Source of the DNA: Pseudomonadota bacterium
Lineage (GTDB): Bacteria > Pseudomonadota > Gammaproteobacteria > Steroidobacterales > Woeseiaceae
Direction of reading: 5' to 3'
Length of the DNA: 36,797 bases
NCBI GenBank assembly: GCA_027621915.1
Contig: JAQCAD010000032.1
Coordinates: 1-36,797 of the forward strand
Position numbers and translations under genes: made by a program. The notes beneath the pieces were generated by a model. That model worked only from the letters and a program-made list of their open reading frames with translations, had not been told where the DNA came from and ran no database searches. The stretch's first letter is position 1, and the number at the start of each line of letters is the position of its first letter. Shown piece by piece: positions 16,379 through 25,643 of the stretch.

Positions 16379-18043
16379 ATGCAGTCCGTCATGATTGTCG
16401 CGATGGGTATAGCCGGAATGACATTCGGCTGGTTCGTATATTCGAAATTTATTGCTGAGAAAATTTATCAGCTCGACGCGGACTTTGTTACACCGGCGCA
16501 TGAATTTAATGACGGCGTCGACTATCACCCCACGAACAAGTACGTTTTGTGGGGGCACCATTTCACTTCCGTTGCCGGTGCCGCACCAATCGTTGGTCCG
16601 GCCATCGCCGTGTACTGGGGCTGGGTACCGGCAGTTCTTTGGGTAATCTTTGGCACCATATTTTTCGCCGGCGTGCACGATTTCGGCGCTATCTGGGCGA
16701 GCGCGCGAAACAAAGGCAAATCGATAGGAGCCGTATCGGAAATTGTCGTGGGGAAACGTACCCGCGCGCTGTTCATGGTCGTAATTTTTCTTGTATTGCT
16801 GATGGTCAACGCGGTCTTCGGAGTAGTTATCGCGAACGCGTTTGTCGGAACACCGAATTCGGTTTTTCCTGCCTGGTCAGCTATTGCAGTCGCACTCGTT
16901 ATCGGTCAACTCGTGCATCGCAAATTCAATTTAGTTGCATTGTCAATTGCCGGCGTAGTCACGCTCTACGTGTCTGTTTACATTGGCAGTGTTTTGCCTA
17001 TCGAACTGCCGGCAGAACTGTTTGGCCTGAATCCGAATGCGAACTGGATTCTTGTCCTCTTTATCTATGCGGCCATCGCTTCAATGTTGCCGGTATGGGT
17101 CCTGTTGCAACCGCGGGACTTTATCAATGGCATGCAACTCGTCGTAGGATTGCTGCTTCTTTATGGTGCGGTTCTTATTTCATTGCCGGATATTTCTGCG
17201 CCGGCATTCAACAGTCAGATGGCAGAGAGCGCGCCGTCCCTGGTGCCGCTGCTTTTCGTCACGATTGCCTGCGGTGCCGTGTCAGGATTTCACGGAATCG
17301 TGGCATCGGGAACGACATCGAAGCAGTTGGACAAGGAAACCGATGCAAGATTTATCGGCTATCTCGGAGCAGTCGGCGAGGGGTCCTTAGCACTGATTAC
17401 CCTGGTCGCAGTAAGCAGCATTGCGCTGGCTGCCACTCCGGAAATCTGGCACGAGATTTATGATCAATACGGCACTGCCGGCGCCGCGACTTTTATCCAG
17501 GGTGGCGCACAATTGATCCAGAATGGCTGGGGTATTCCATTCAGTATTACGCAGACCCTGCTCGCGACCATGGTGGTACTTTTCGCCGGTACTACGATGG
17601 ATTCGGGTGTGCGCCTGCAGCGCTACATCATCCAGGAATGGGGCGACATCTACAAAATCCCGCCATTGAACAACGGCATTCTTGCGACGCTGATTGCTGT
17701 CGCGTGCTGCCTGATGCTTGCGTTCGGTGCCGGTGGTGCTTCGGGAAGCGGCGGCCTTATTATCTGGCCATTGTTTGGTTCGACGAATCAGATTCTTGCC
17801 GGACTGACTTTGCTGGTCATTACCGTGATGTTGATCAAGATGGGGCGGCCGGCACGTTACACGCTGTTTCCGATGATCTTTATTCTGATTACTGCCTCCT
17901 GGGCCGCAGTATTGAAGCTGATCGAATTCTATCAGGCAGGAAACTGGCTGCTGGTGACGATTGACCTCATTGTCGTGATCACTACGTTGCTGGTCATTCT
18001 CGAAGCAGCATCAGTGATTTCGAAATTCCGCAAAGGTGGGTAG
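16379..18043 (+). CDS. Carbon starvation protein CstA family transporter
   Basis: The 554-aa protein has a dozen or more membrane segments. Family features are the N-terminal DADFVTPAHEFNDGVDYHPTNKYVLWGHHF (residues about 33-62, given as separate parts: HEFNDG, D-YHPT, LWGHHF), GPAIAVYWGW, FFAGVHDFGAIWASARNKGKSIG, LLQPRDFINGMQL, SGFHGIVASGTTSKQL and FAGTTMDSGVRLQRY. Family knowledge: CstA proteins bring in peptides or pyruvate when carbon is scarce. It is shorter than the 701-aa E. coli protein, matching the shorter branch of the family. A GGGGGA ribosome site at 16368-16371 or so lies just outside the right arm of the REPIN-like repeat. Confidence 0.92.
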   Translation: MQSVMIVAMGIAGMTFGWFVYSKFIAEKIYQLDADFVTPAHEFNDGVDYHPTNKYVLWGHHFTSVAGAAPIVGPAIAVYWGWVPAVLWVIFGTIFFAGVHDFGAIWASARNKGKSIGAVSEIVVGKRTRALFMVVIFLVLLMVNAVFGVVIANAFVGTPNSVFPAWSAIAVALVIGQLVHRKFNLVALSIAGVVTLYVSVYIGSVLPIELPAELFGLNPNANWILVLFIYAAIASMLPVWVLLQPRDFINGMQLVVGLLLLYGAVLISLPDISAPAFNSQMAESAPSLVPLLFVTIACGAVSGFHGIVASGTTSKQLDKETDARFIGYLGAVGEGSLALITLVAVSSIALAATPEIWHEIYDQYGTAGAATFIQGGAQLIQNGWGIPFSITQTLLATMVVLFAGTTMDSGVRLQRYIIQEWGDIYKIPPLNNGILATLIAVACCLMLAFGAGGASGSGGLIIWPLFGSTNQILAGLTLLVITVMLIKMGRPARYTLFPMIFILITASWAAVLKLIEFYQAGNWLLVTIDLIVVITTLLVILEAASVISKFRKGG

Positions 18044-18456
18044 GCCGGCAGCTGACGCAACGGCGCAATCAAGCCTTCAAATCGCAAGCGATCAGACAGG
18101 GGACTCCGATCGGTTTTTGCGCTCGATTTCGTGACTGAAAAGGACGGGAAAACGGCTCAAATCAGGAGCAGGTTGCAGCGACATTTGTGCTGTTGCTGTC
18201 GCGCCACTTTGCTACCCGGAGCACACTGGCAATGCCCAATAATCGGCTATTTTTCAAGATTTCATGAATATCGGCCGTTTGTTGTAATATCACAACAAAC
18301 TATTGCCGCTGAAACCAAAAAAATGGCCACTAAAGCTTTCTTTTCAGCTTAAGGAGTGGTTCAATCGGGAACGCGTGTCGTGCCGGTGGGCGATTTGCCC
18401 AACGCTTGACGCGACGATTTCTTACCAACACACCATATTTTATGGGGGAGAACCAA
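18044..18456. other. Upstream region of the large TonB receptor
   Basis: About 410 bp without a convincing gene. It should contain the promoter of the TonB receptor. The only notable structure is the palindrome at 18277-18300, listed separately. Confidence 0.5.
18277..18300. promoter_or_regulatory. Operator-like inverted repeat
   Basis: Arms GTTTGTTGT (18277-18285) and ACAACAAAC (18292-18300) are exact reverse complements with six bases between (AATATC). The size and symmetry fit a dimeric regulator site. It lies about 157 bp before the TonB receptor start and is AT-rich, so it is unlikely to be a terminator. The regulator is not in the window. Confidence 0.6.
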
Positions 18457-21195
18457 ATGCTTAATCTACCTAAGCTTTTTAGGTTTATCTTTTCAATCTC
18501 TGCCTTGACGCTTGCGGCACCGGGACTGATTTCAGTCGCGTCCGCGCAGCAGGGCTCAGAAGAGATCGAAGAGATTATTACCACCGGTTTGCGCGGCAAA
18601 CCGCGTTCGGCGACCGACTCACCGGTCCCGATTGATACATTTGACACGGCAGCGATCGAATCGGTTTCGCACACGGATACAGTAGATATCCTGCAGACGC
18701 TGGTTCCGTCTTACAACGTCAGCCGCCAGCCGATTTCTGACGGTTCGACGTTCATCCGCCCGGCGGAGCTGCGTGGTTTGCCCTCGCATCACACGCTCGT
18801 ACTCGTCAACGGTAAACGCCGTCATCGCGCGGCATTGGTTTCCATCGGTGGCTCGGGTACGCAGGGTCCGGACGTAGCGACGATCCCCTCATCGGCGATC
18901 AAGAGCATCGAAGTCCTGCGTGACGGTGCATCGTCGCAGTACGGCTCTGACGCGATCGCCGGCGTAATCAACTTCAATCTGAAAGACGATAACGACGGGT
19001 TCTCATTGACCGCTGGCACGGGCTCATATTTCGAAGGCGATGGCGATCAGTACACGATTGCTGCCAACCTCGGACTTCCGCTCGGAGAGAATGGCTTCCT
19101 GTCTGTTTCCGCAGAGGTCGACGAAGCTGACTTTACGCAGCGCGATACGCAGTACTGTGAAAACTGGTTCTGCCTGGATCCCAATGGCCCGCGCTTCGGT
19201 AATCAGTCACAACAACGGCAGGACTATGTCAATGGCGTGGCGACCCCTGGTTTGACGGCCTATGAAAATTCATTGCAGCTGGCCTTTCCTGCTGGCATTC
19301 CGAGCGCTTCAGTTTCGGGCAATGTAGCACAGCCCTGGGGCCAGCCGAACGTCGAGTCCGTGCGAACCTTCGTCAATGCGGGTTATGAACTCGACAATGG
19401 CGTAGAGCTTTACGGCTGGGGTAGTTACTCCAACAGTAAAGGTGACGGTAGCTTCTTCTACCGGTATCCGGGCAACGGCACGATTGAAATGCTGCGAAAC
19501 GCCGATGGGTCCCTGTACAGCCCGCTGGAGAAATTCCCGGGCGGCTTCGCACCGCGCTTCGAGGGTGAGGTCGAGGACGTCAGTCTAGCCGGCGGTTTCC
19601 GTGGCAGCAGGAGTGACTCCTTTTCCTATGACGTCAGCCTGCGTTACGGTTCCGACGAAATCGACTACCGGCTGTTCAACACGGTCAACCCGTCCTACGG
19701 CATCGATTCGCCGACGGACTTCAAACCTGGCTCGCTCACCAACGAAGAGCTGCAGTTCCAGATTGATCTCATTAGCGAGTTTGACGTCGGCATGGCTTCA
19801 CCGCTTGTGCTCGCCTACGGCGTCAGCTACATGGATGAGGAATATGATGTTGGCCAGAGCTTAGACGCTGCGTCCTATGCTGCAGGTCCGCATGCGCTGC
19901 AGGATCCTTATGGGTTCTGCACAGACGAAGCTGACCCGCTCCTGCGTACACCGACAGCGTCCACTGGCACAGGGTCTTGGACCAACAACGGCGGGGCGAG
20001 TATCGGCGGCGCTAGTCCAGTAGCTGGTACGGCGGTAGTCGGACTGGATTGTACGAACACAGCTGATCCCGTCTACAAGGTCGTCGGTGTGGGCTCCAAC
20101 GGCTTCCCGGGCAACTCGCCGGCATTCTCGGACAAGTACACACGCGACTCCTACGCGGTTTATGGCGACCTCAGTGCGGACATCACCGATAACTTCTTCC
20201 TGCAGGGCGCAATCCGCTACGAGGATTATTCGGACTTTGGTGCCGAGCTGGTCGGCAAGATCGCAGGCCGCTATCTTGTAAACAATCAGTTCGCGATCCG
20301 CGGCTCCGTCGGCACCGGTTTCCGGGCACCAACGCCGGGTCAGCAGGGCACGACCAACGTATCCACGCGTCTGCCGAACGGCTTCCCGGTTGCGACCGGT
20401 CTGTTCCCGGCGTCCGGCCCCGTCGCCCAGGCACTGGGTGCATCACCGCTGAGAGCAGAGACGTCTACGAGCTATACATTCGGCTTTACGGCAGACCTCG
20501 AGAAACTGTCGTTGACGGTCGATTTCTACAACATCGACGTAGACGATCGCTTCTCCGCGATCTCGACACGGACTGTCTCGACCGATCCGACCGCAGGCAG
20601 CGCATATACCAATTACGTAGCATTGCGGGATGCAGGCGTTTCAGGTGCTGAAACCATCGGTGGCGTGTTCTACTTCACGAACGCCTTCGACAGCTCGACA
20701 CAGGGTGTGGATGTCGTGGCTTCCTATCCGATCGAATGGTCTAACGGACAGGAAACGACATTGACGTTCGCTGCAAACTACACCAAGAGCAAGCTGGAAT
20801 CGGATGCAAGTGCTTTCTTGAACGCAGAAGACCGGTTTGACTTCGAGAATGTAGATCCGAACATTCGCTGGAACCTGACAGCGACCCACTCGATCGATAA
20901 GCTGTCGGTTATGGGTCGGGCTCGTTATTACGGCGAAGCTGATAACTCGAACAACAACACCACACCGTTGTCTGTTCAAACGTATGACGCTGTAATGTTC
21001 TTCGATCTCGAGGCTAATTATCAGATCAACGACAACTGGCGCGTCAGCGTCGGTGGCCGGAACATCTTCGATGAGTTCCCCGACGAGATCGACAAAACCC
21101 TTAACGACTTCTGCTGTGGTCGTAGGTACTCGTCCCACAGTCTCGTGGACTGGCAGGGTGGCTATTACTTCGGTCGCGTTTCGGTATCCTTCTAA
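18457..21195 (+). CDS. Large TonB-dependent receptor (912 aa)
   Basis: ATG at 18457 is preceded by GGGGGAG seven bases before, so it is preferred over the earlier ATG at 18442. The signal peptide runs from MLNLPKLFRFIF to SVASAQ. A divergent TonB box, EIEEIITTGLR, follows. The plug contains ELRGLPSHHTLVLVNGKRRHRAA and IKSIEVLRDGASSQYGSDAIAGVINF. The barrel ends in FGRVSVSF, with the usual terminal phenylalanine. Length and plug type match the large receptor group common in Xanthomonadales, sphingomonads and marine gammaproteobacteria, often used for oligosaccharides, peptides or other large ligands; the ligand is unknown. A palindrome upstream may be its operator, and a strong terminator follows at 21243. 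Confidence 0.93.
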   Translation: MLNLPKLFRFIFSISALTLAAPGLISVASAQQGSEEIEEIITTGLRGKPRSATDSPVPIDTFDTAAIESVSHTDTVDILQTLVPSYNVSRQPISDGSTFIRPAELRGLPSHHTLVLVNGKRRHRAALVSIGGSGTQGPDVATIPSSAIKSIEVLRDGASSQYGSDAIAGVINFNLKDDNDGFSLTAGTGSYFEGDGDQYTIAANLGLPLGENGFLSVSAEVDEADFTQRDTQYCENWFCLDPNGPRFGNQSQQRQDYVNGVATPGLTAYENSLQLAFPAGIPSASVSGNVAQPWGQPNVESVRTFVNAGYELDNGVELYGWGSYSNSKGDGSFFYRYPGNGTIEMLRNADGSLYSPLEKFPGGFAPRFEGEVEDVSLAGGFRGSRSDSFSYDVSLRYGSDEIDYRLFNTVNPSYGIDSPTDFKPGSLTNEELQFQIDLISEFDVGMASPLVLAYGVSYMDEEYDVGQSLDAASYAAGPHALQDPYGFCTDEADPLLRTPTASTGTGSWTNNGGASIGGASPVAGTAVVGLDCTNTADPVYKVVGVGSNGFPGNSPAFSDKYTRDSYAVYGDLSADITDNFFLQGAIRYEDYSDFGAELVGKIAGRYLVNNQFAIRGSVGTGFRAPTPGQQGTTNVSTRLPNGFPVATGLFPASGPVAQALGASPLRAETSTSYTFGFTADLEKLSLTVDFYNIDVDDRFSAISTRTVSTDPTAGSAYTNYVALRDAGVSGAETIGGVFYFTNAFDSSTQGVDVVASYPIEWSNGQETTLTFAANYTKSKLESDASAFLNAEDRFDFENVDPNIRWNLTATHSIDKLSVMGRARYYGEADNSNNNTTPLSVQTYDAVMFFDLEANYQINDNWRVSVGGRNIFDEFPDEIDKTLNDFCCGRRYSSHSLVDWQGGYYFGRVSVSF

Positions 21196-21242
21196 GGAAA
21201 CCGGACACCCGGGGCAGGTCCCCGGTTATGGAAAGAATGGAA

Positions 21243-21268
21243 AAGGGTGCCCTCGGGCACCCTTTTTC
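21243..21268 (+). terminator. Rho-independent terminator after the TonB receptor
   Basis: Arms AAGGGTGCCC and GGGCACCCTT with a two-base loop are followed by a T-rich run. It lies about 50 bp after the stop codon. Confidence 0.88.
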
Positions 21269-21331
21269 TTTATGGGGCTGAAGCCCTTTTAATTCGCGAA
21301 GTGTTTCGCTTCGCCAGTCGCCGATATTCCG

Positions 21332-22342
21332 TCATTCCTCGACAACATTGGACTCGGTGAAAATGTCGGTGCCGGCACCCTCCGCGCGACCGATGGTGAT
21401 TTCCCTGCCAATCGTCAGTGTCATCAGGTCTTCGGCGACCAGCATCCTGCCGGAATAGTCTGTCAGGCCAAGTAGCTCATCCGAGCCGATCTCCGGTGGG
21501 ATGATATGCGAATAGACACCGAGTCGGGGTCGGGTCTGGTTAAACACATAGGCGACCTGCGCCGGCGTTGAGTGAACCGACAGGCTCACATTCGCGAGCC
21601 TTGCTTCGGGCGTATCGCCCGGTGCCGGAACCTGAGTCTCATGTATCAGCACGTCTACGCCTTTTCCCATCGGGATAATCTCGCTCGAGGGAGTCGAACG
21701 CGTGTCGCCTGAAAACAATACCGAGTAATCGCCATAATCTATTCGGTAGCCAAGCGTTGCGCCTTCGAGACCCAATGATTCACCACTTTCGAGGTCAATC
21801 GGCATGTGTTCAACGTCAAACGCGGTAATCCTGAGACCGCCTTTATCGAAGAAGACACCAGGGCCGACGTCTTTGGCGATCAATTCCGAGCCTTCCTGGT
21901 GCACGCCAACGGTGGTGCGATAGCGAATGTCCCAGTCATAGGCCGTTCGGAAATTTGCCATCATCGCCGCGGTTCCGGTTGGGCCGTAGACGTTCATGGG
22001 TACTTTTCGACCAAACAGCCAGCCGGTTAGCCACAACCCAGGTGCGCTGATCGTGTGATCGAAGTGAAGATGTGTAATCAGGAGATGGTCGACAGACGTG
22101 AGCATCTCGAAGCCCCCTGCCTGGAACAGCCGCTCGCGCATTCCCGGGCCGGCATCGACCATGATTTTATAATCTCCCGCCTCGACAAGGATCGCCGGGC
22201 CGTATCGATCATGCGAAGGGCGGGGCGCCCCGGTGCCAAGAAAAGTCAGCTTGATCTCGTCATTGCCTGCAGCAGTTGCCGGTTTGGCGATGACGAGACC
22301 GAATGAAGCGAAAGCAACCAGGAACAGTCGTGCGTTGATCAT
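21332..22342 (-). CDS. Exported metallo-beta-lactamase-fold hydrolase, RNase Z/arylsulfatase-like
   Basis: ATG at 22342 has GGGGAAA six bases before and gives a signal peptide (MINARLFLVAFASFGLVIAK...ATA|A), so the 336-aa protein is probably periplasmic. It opens with KLTFLGTGAPRPS and contains the zinc motif THLHFDH (H91, H93, D95, H96), FSGDTR with D213, and VLIHETQ with H234. These are the features of the RNase Z-like branch of the metallo-beta-lactamase fold. True RNase Z is cytoplasmic, so an exported member is more likely an esterase, sulfatase or lactonase-like enzyme. The substrate is unknown. A gap of about 95 bp separates it from the upstream lipase gene on the same strand. Confidence 0.85.
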   Translation of the reverse strand: MINARLFLVAFASFGLVIAKPATAAGNDEIKLTFLGTGAPRPSHDRYGPAILVEAGDYKIMVDAGPGMRERLFQAGGFEMLTSVDHLLITHLHFDHTISAPGLWLTGWLFGRKVPMNVYGPTGTAAMMANFRTAYDWDIRYRTTVGVHQEGSELIAKDVGPGVFFDKGGLRITAFDVEHMPIDLESGESLGLEGATLGYRIDYGDYSVLFSGDTRSTPSSEIIPMGKGVDVLIHETQVPAPGDTPEARLANVSLSVHSTPAQVAYVFNQTRPRLGVYSHIIPPEIGSDELLGLTDYSGRMLVAEDLMTLTIGREITIGRAEGAGTDIFTESNVVEE

Positions 22343-22436
22343 AAAATTTCCCCGAAATAGTCTGGCGTGCATTGGTGATTTTTCGAGTGTATCCAATTTC
22401 GCGCGGCGCTACCCGCGGACCGCGCCAAGCATTCGC

Positions 22437-23348
22437 CTAGAGCTGGAACTGAACCCAGGAAATGATGTCGGCCGTCACCTCGTCGCGATTCGTTTCATTC
22501 AGCATTTCGTGTCGTCCGCCAGGGTAGACATTAAGACGTAAATTATCGTGGCCGCTTTTTCGATAGGCATCCGCAAGCCTCGCCAGCCCGATTCGACCAC
22601 CTACCGGATCGTATTCGCCGCCCATAATCAGGATTGGCAAGTCGGTGCGTACCGACGCTATCGAATTGCTCGAAGTGATCTCCAGCAGTCCGCCGGCCAG
22701 GTCGTACCAGAGCCGATTCGAATACAGGCCGCCACAAAACGGATCAGCGATATAACGATCGACCTCGTCAGCGTCTCGACTCAGCCAGTCCAGTGCTGTG
22801 CGACACGGCCTGAAGCCGTTGTTTAATTTTCCAATCCACAGGTAGTTAAGTAATTCGCTGGTGCGGCGTTTTCCAAAAATCGCTGCAGCGATTCCGGCGA
22901 CGGCATGACCGATGGCCAGTTCGACTCGACTCGCGAGAGTTGATGCGGACAAAATGAGCGCGACGTAATTCCCGCCATGGCGCATCACGAAGCTTTGTGC
23001 GACGAAAGATCCCATACTGTGTCCCAGGAGAACGACAGGCAGATTCGGGTATCGGTCGGTAATGTCCTCCCTGACCTGCAGTACATCCGCAATCACCTTG
23101 TCCCAGCCATTCGCGTCCGCGAAGTGACCATAGCCTTCGCTTGCGCCATGGCCGCGGTGATTATGCGCGACGACGATCAGATCATTGTTATTGCAGGTGT
23201 TCGCAAATCGTTCATAGCGTGCCGCATGCTCACCAAGTCCATGCACGACCTGGATAACAGCCGAAGGTGTCGAGATGCCGGCACACCAGTCATAAATTTT
23301 TATTGAGTGACCGTCATCTGCAAGCAGCTCACGCTGAGGTGATGTCAT
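22437..23348 (-). CDS. Alpha/beta hydrolase, monoacylglycerol lipase-like
   Basis: The 303-aa protein is a serine hydrolase of the Hydrolase_4 family. It has the oxyanion HGLGEHAARY (from residue 36), HRGHGASEG, the nucleophile elbow GHSMGS with Ser111, GGEYDPVG with Asp247 and PGGRHE with His280, completing the catalytic triad. No signal peptide is visible, so it should act in the cytoplasm on monoacylglycerols or similar esters. It starts 3 bp after the TPR-protein gene stop (same strand), so the genes 24571 to 22437 form a short operon. Confidence 0.88.
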   Translation of the reverse strand: MTSPQRELLADDGHSIKIYDWCAGISTPSAVIQVVHGLGEHAARYERFANTCNNNDLIVVAHNHRGHGASEGYGHFADANGWDKVIADVLQVREDITDRYPNLPVVLLGHSMGSFVAQSFVMRHGGNYVALILSASTLASRVELAIGHAVAGIAAAIFGKRRTSELLNYLWIGKLNNGFRPCRTALDWLSRDADEVDRYIADPFCGGLYSNRLWYDLAGGLLEITSSNSIASVRTDLPILIMGGEYDPVGGRIGLARLADAYRKSGHDNLRLNVYPGGRHEMLNETNRDEVTADIISWVQFQL

Positions 23349-23351
23349 CCC

Positions 23352-24098
23352 TTAGCCATCCGACAATCGGCGGATGCCAGCTTTCGCGTCATTGATCCAC
23401 GACTTTTGCGCCTGACGGTAGTGTCGTGGCGCGAGATCCGCAGTCGTCATGATTTCTTCGTATTCCGCCAGTGCTGCTTCATTGTCGCCCTGTGTTTCGA
23501 GGAAACGCCCGTATCGAAGCCGGGCCTCTGCACCCGCATAATAGGCAGCAACCACCGCATACTCCTCCCGGGCTTTGTCGATATCGCCGCAGGCTTCTAC
23601 TGACCGCGCATACATCAGATGGCCGTCTTGAGACTTGAAGTCCGGATTGTTATCTATAAGTCGATCGAGCGTCCTGCGGGCGTCGTCATACTGCTCATTG
23701 CCGAACTCCGCAGTAGCAAGTCCCAGCAGCAGGTCAGGGTCATGCTGGTAGAGGCCGGTTAACGCGCCCTGGTAATGCACAATCGCTTCCTGGTAGCGAC
23801 CAGTAGCTACGAGCTCGCCAGCCAGGCGCCGGGTTGCGTCGACGCTGCCAGACAGTTTGTGTTCTTTCTCGTGCCGCCTGAGATCACCACCGGGATCCAG
23901 TGTCTTCCTGATGCCTCGAAACGCGCTTCGCGCCTGGTACGTTCCCATCAGGTCGGGCAGAAGTTCAACGATGAAATATGCCAGCGGGCCGATACCGGGA
24001 ATGAAAATAATCATAATCCAGTAATACGGCCGGCCTGTGCGAAGTGCGTGCACAATCAAAGCAATCTGGATGATGAAGGACAAACCGATGGCAGGCAT
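23352..24098 (-). CDS. Membrane-anchored tetratricopeptide repeat protein with PLD-nuclease-N-like start
   Basis: The N-terminus has a hydrophobic segment (IGLSFIIQIALIVHAL) and the YYWIMIIFIPGIGPLAYFIVELLPD motif region (residues 25-49), which resembles the PLDc_N membrane hairpin found before cardiolipin synthases. The rest of the 248-aa protein is about four TPR units: GRYQEAIVHYQGALTG, DDARRTLDRLIDNNPD, GDIDKAREEYAVVA and GDNEAALAEYEEIM. TPR units join protein partners. The protein probably faces the cytoplasm. It overlaps the operon of the lipase. Function in the cell is unknown. Confidence 0.75.
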   Translation of the reverse strand: MPAIGLSFIIQIALIVHALRTGRPYYWIMIIFIPGIGPLAYFIVELLPDLMGTYQARSAFRGIRKTLDPGGDLRRHEKEHKLSGSVDATRRLAGELVATGRYQEAIVHYQGALTGLYQHDPDLLLGLATAEFGNEQYDDARRTLDRLIDNNPDFKSQDGHLMYARSVEACGDIDKAREEYAVVAAYYAGAEARLRYGRFLETQGDNEAALAEYEEIMTTADLAPRHYRQAQKSWINDAKAGIRRLSDG

Positions 24099-24103
24099 TT
24101 GTC

Positions 24104-24571
24104 TTAAATTTCCGTTCTTGATGGAATTCGAAGCGACTTAAATCCTATCCACGCGAGCAGGAACAATTTCGTAAGCTCAAGTATCGAATATGCTGCATGG
24201 GCAATCGATGACGCAGGTTCAATTCCGGCGATTATATGCTCGGTCCTTGCGGAAAGTTCCGGTAGCAACCAAATAGCCTGAATCAGCAGAATCAGTGCAA
24301 GCCCCATACACACTGCCAGCAGTTTTCGAACATTCCCCGACACCCGGACGATGATTAAGAGAACGATCAGTGCTACAAATTCAGCTTTGTTGAGCGCAGC
24401 AAATACCACTCGTCCCACATCCAAAGCAATGGGTCGGGTTATCGTCGCAGCGCTGAAGCGGACCGGCGTTGCCAGCAGGGACACGCCGAATGTCATGCCC
24501 AGCCAGATGAAACTGATCCACGCCGGATTCAGGACGATGGTTGATGCGTTCTTTAGTGACAGTTGTTTCAC
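24104..24571 (-). CDS. Small integral membrane protein, unknown function
   Basis: The 155-aa protein has four membrane segments at about residues 17-34, 62-77, 82-105 and 128-146. The pattern WLGMTFGVSLLATPVRFSA and DVGRVVFAALNKAE resembles the DUF4149/TMEM205-like group, but I am not sure of this. It lies 5 bp upstream of the TPR-protein gene on the same strand, and is the first gene of that short operon. It diverges from the CtlX-like gene. Confidence 0.6.
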   Translation of the reverse strand: MKQLSLKNASTIVLNPAWISFIWLGMTFGVSLLATPVRFSAATITRPIALDVGRVVFAALNKAEFVALIVLLIIVRVSGNVRKLLAVCMGLALILLIQAIWLLPELSARTEHIIAGIEPASSIAHAAYSILELTKLFLLAWIGFKSLRIPSRTEI

Positions 24572-24644
24572 TGCTTAATCTCTCGCTTGTATTCCCGAGA
24601 TGGCGGCGGCAAGCTTTGAATCCTACCCGGGAAGACTAAACGAT

Positions 24645-25592
24645 ATGGACTCGACAAACGAATCTCAACTTGCATCTGCCGTCCTTATGATCCGGCCTGT
24701 CAGGTTCGAGAGCAACCCCCATACGGCTGCATCGAATAAATTCCAGGGCCGAAATCCGTCGAAGCCAGAGCAGCAGCAGATCGACGCGGTCACGGAGTTT
24801 GATGGACTTCGAGCCGTGCTTGAATCGAATGGAATTCAGGTCATTGCAATCGAAGACACCGAAGACCCGCACACGCCTGACTCGATTTTTCCCAACAACT
24901 GGGTCAGTTTTCACGCAGATGGAACCGTCGTGCTTTACCCGATGGAGGCACCGAACCGCAGGACGGAGCGACGTTCCGACATCATCGAAACGCTGTCGGA
25001 CGAATACGGCTTCCAGGTGCGGAACGTCCTCGATTTATCGACCCATGAGGACGAAAGTCAGTATCTCGAGGGCACCGGCAGTCTTGTGCTGGATCGCGTG
25101 AACCGAATCGCTTACGCCTGCCTTTCATCTCGCACGCATCTGGATGCACTCGGTGATTTCGCCCAGCGAATGGACTACAAGGTGATCGCATTTGACGCTG
25201 TCGATCGCGATGGCGAGGCGATTTACCATACCAATGTCCTGATGAATGTCGGCGAGGAGCTCGCTGTAATCTGCGACGAGGCATTAGTTCGGCCAGACCA
25301 AAGAACGGCGGTTGTGCGAAGCCTTGAAGACACCGGCCACGAAGTAATTTCGCTCAGTTTCGACCAGTTGGACGCATTTGCCGGCAACATGCTTGAGCTA
25401 AGGTCAGCTTCCGGCGAGCGGCTGATTGCGATGTCAGGACAGGCAAGGGCATCACTCAGCAAATCGCAACTCGACAGAATTCTGAACCATGCGAAAATCA
25501 TCAGCGCACCAATCGACCGCATCGAGAGCTCTGCCGGGGGCAGCGTTCGCTGTATGCTTGCAGAAGTACACTTGCCGCGCATACGTTCCTGA
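24645..25592 (+). CDS. ctlX: Amidinotransferase-fold hydrolase, citrulline-utilisation CtlX-like
   Basis: I take ATG at 24645 (GGGAAGA upstream) rather than the ATG at 24600, which lacks a ribosome site. The 315-aa protein shows guanidino-hydrolase motifs: DSIFPNNWVSFHADG from residue 79, YLEGTGSLVLDR from about 140, IYHTNVLMNVG with His195, and SAGGSVRCMLAEVHL with the catalytic Cys303 near the end. These are the pentein-fold (amidinotransferase) Cys-His-acid residues. Family knowledge: CtlX-type proteins belong to arginine/citrulline catabolism in some gammaproteobacteria. A second pentein enzyme follows after 51 bp. The gene symbol is from overall resemblance and not proven. Confidence 0.8.
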   Translation: MDSTNESQLASAVLMIRPVRFESNPHTAASNKFQGRNPSKPEQQQIDAVTEFDGLRAVLESNGIQVIAIEDTEDPHTPDSIFPNNWVSFHADGTVVLYPMEAPNRRTERRSDIIETLSDEYGFQVRNVLDLSTHEDESQYLEGTGSLVLDRVNRIAYACLSSRTHLDALGDFAQRMDYKVIAFDAVDRDGEAIYHTNVLMNVGEELAVICDEALVRPDQRTAVVRSLEDTGHEVISLSFDQLDAFAGNMLELRSASGERLIAMSGQARASLSKSQLDRILNHAKIISAPIDRIESSAGGSVRCMLAEVHLPRIRS

Positions 25593-25643
25593 TCTGCCGG
25601 AATCTTTTACAACAACTCTACGAAAGCCAGGGAGCTCCGAAGA

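Noticed and set aside
21332-22342. Beta-lactamase resistance gene
   Set aside because: The fold is the same, but the order of motifs (LGTGAPRPS, THLHFDH, FSGDTR, HET) is that of RNase Z/arylsulfatase-like enzymes.
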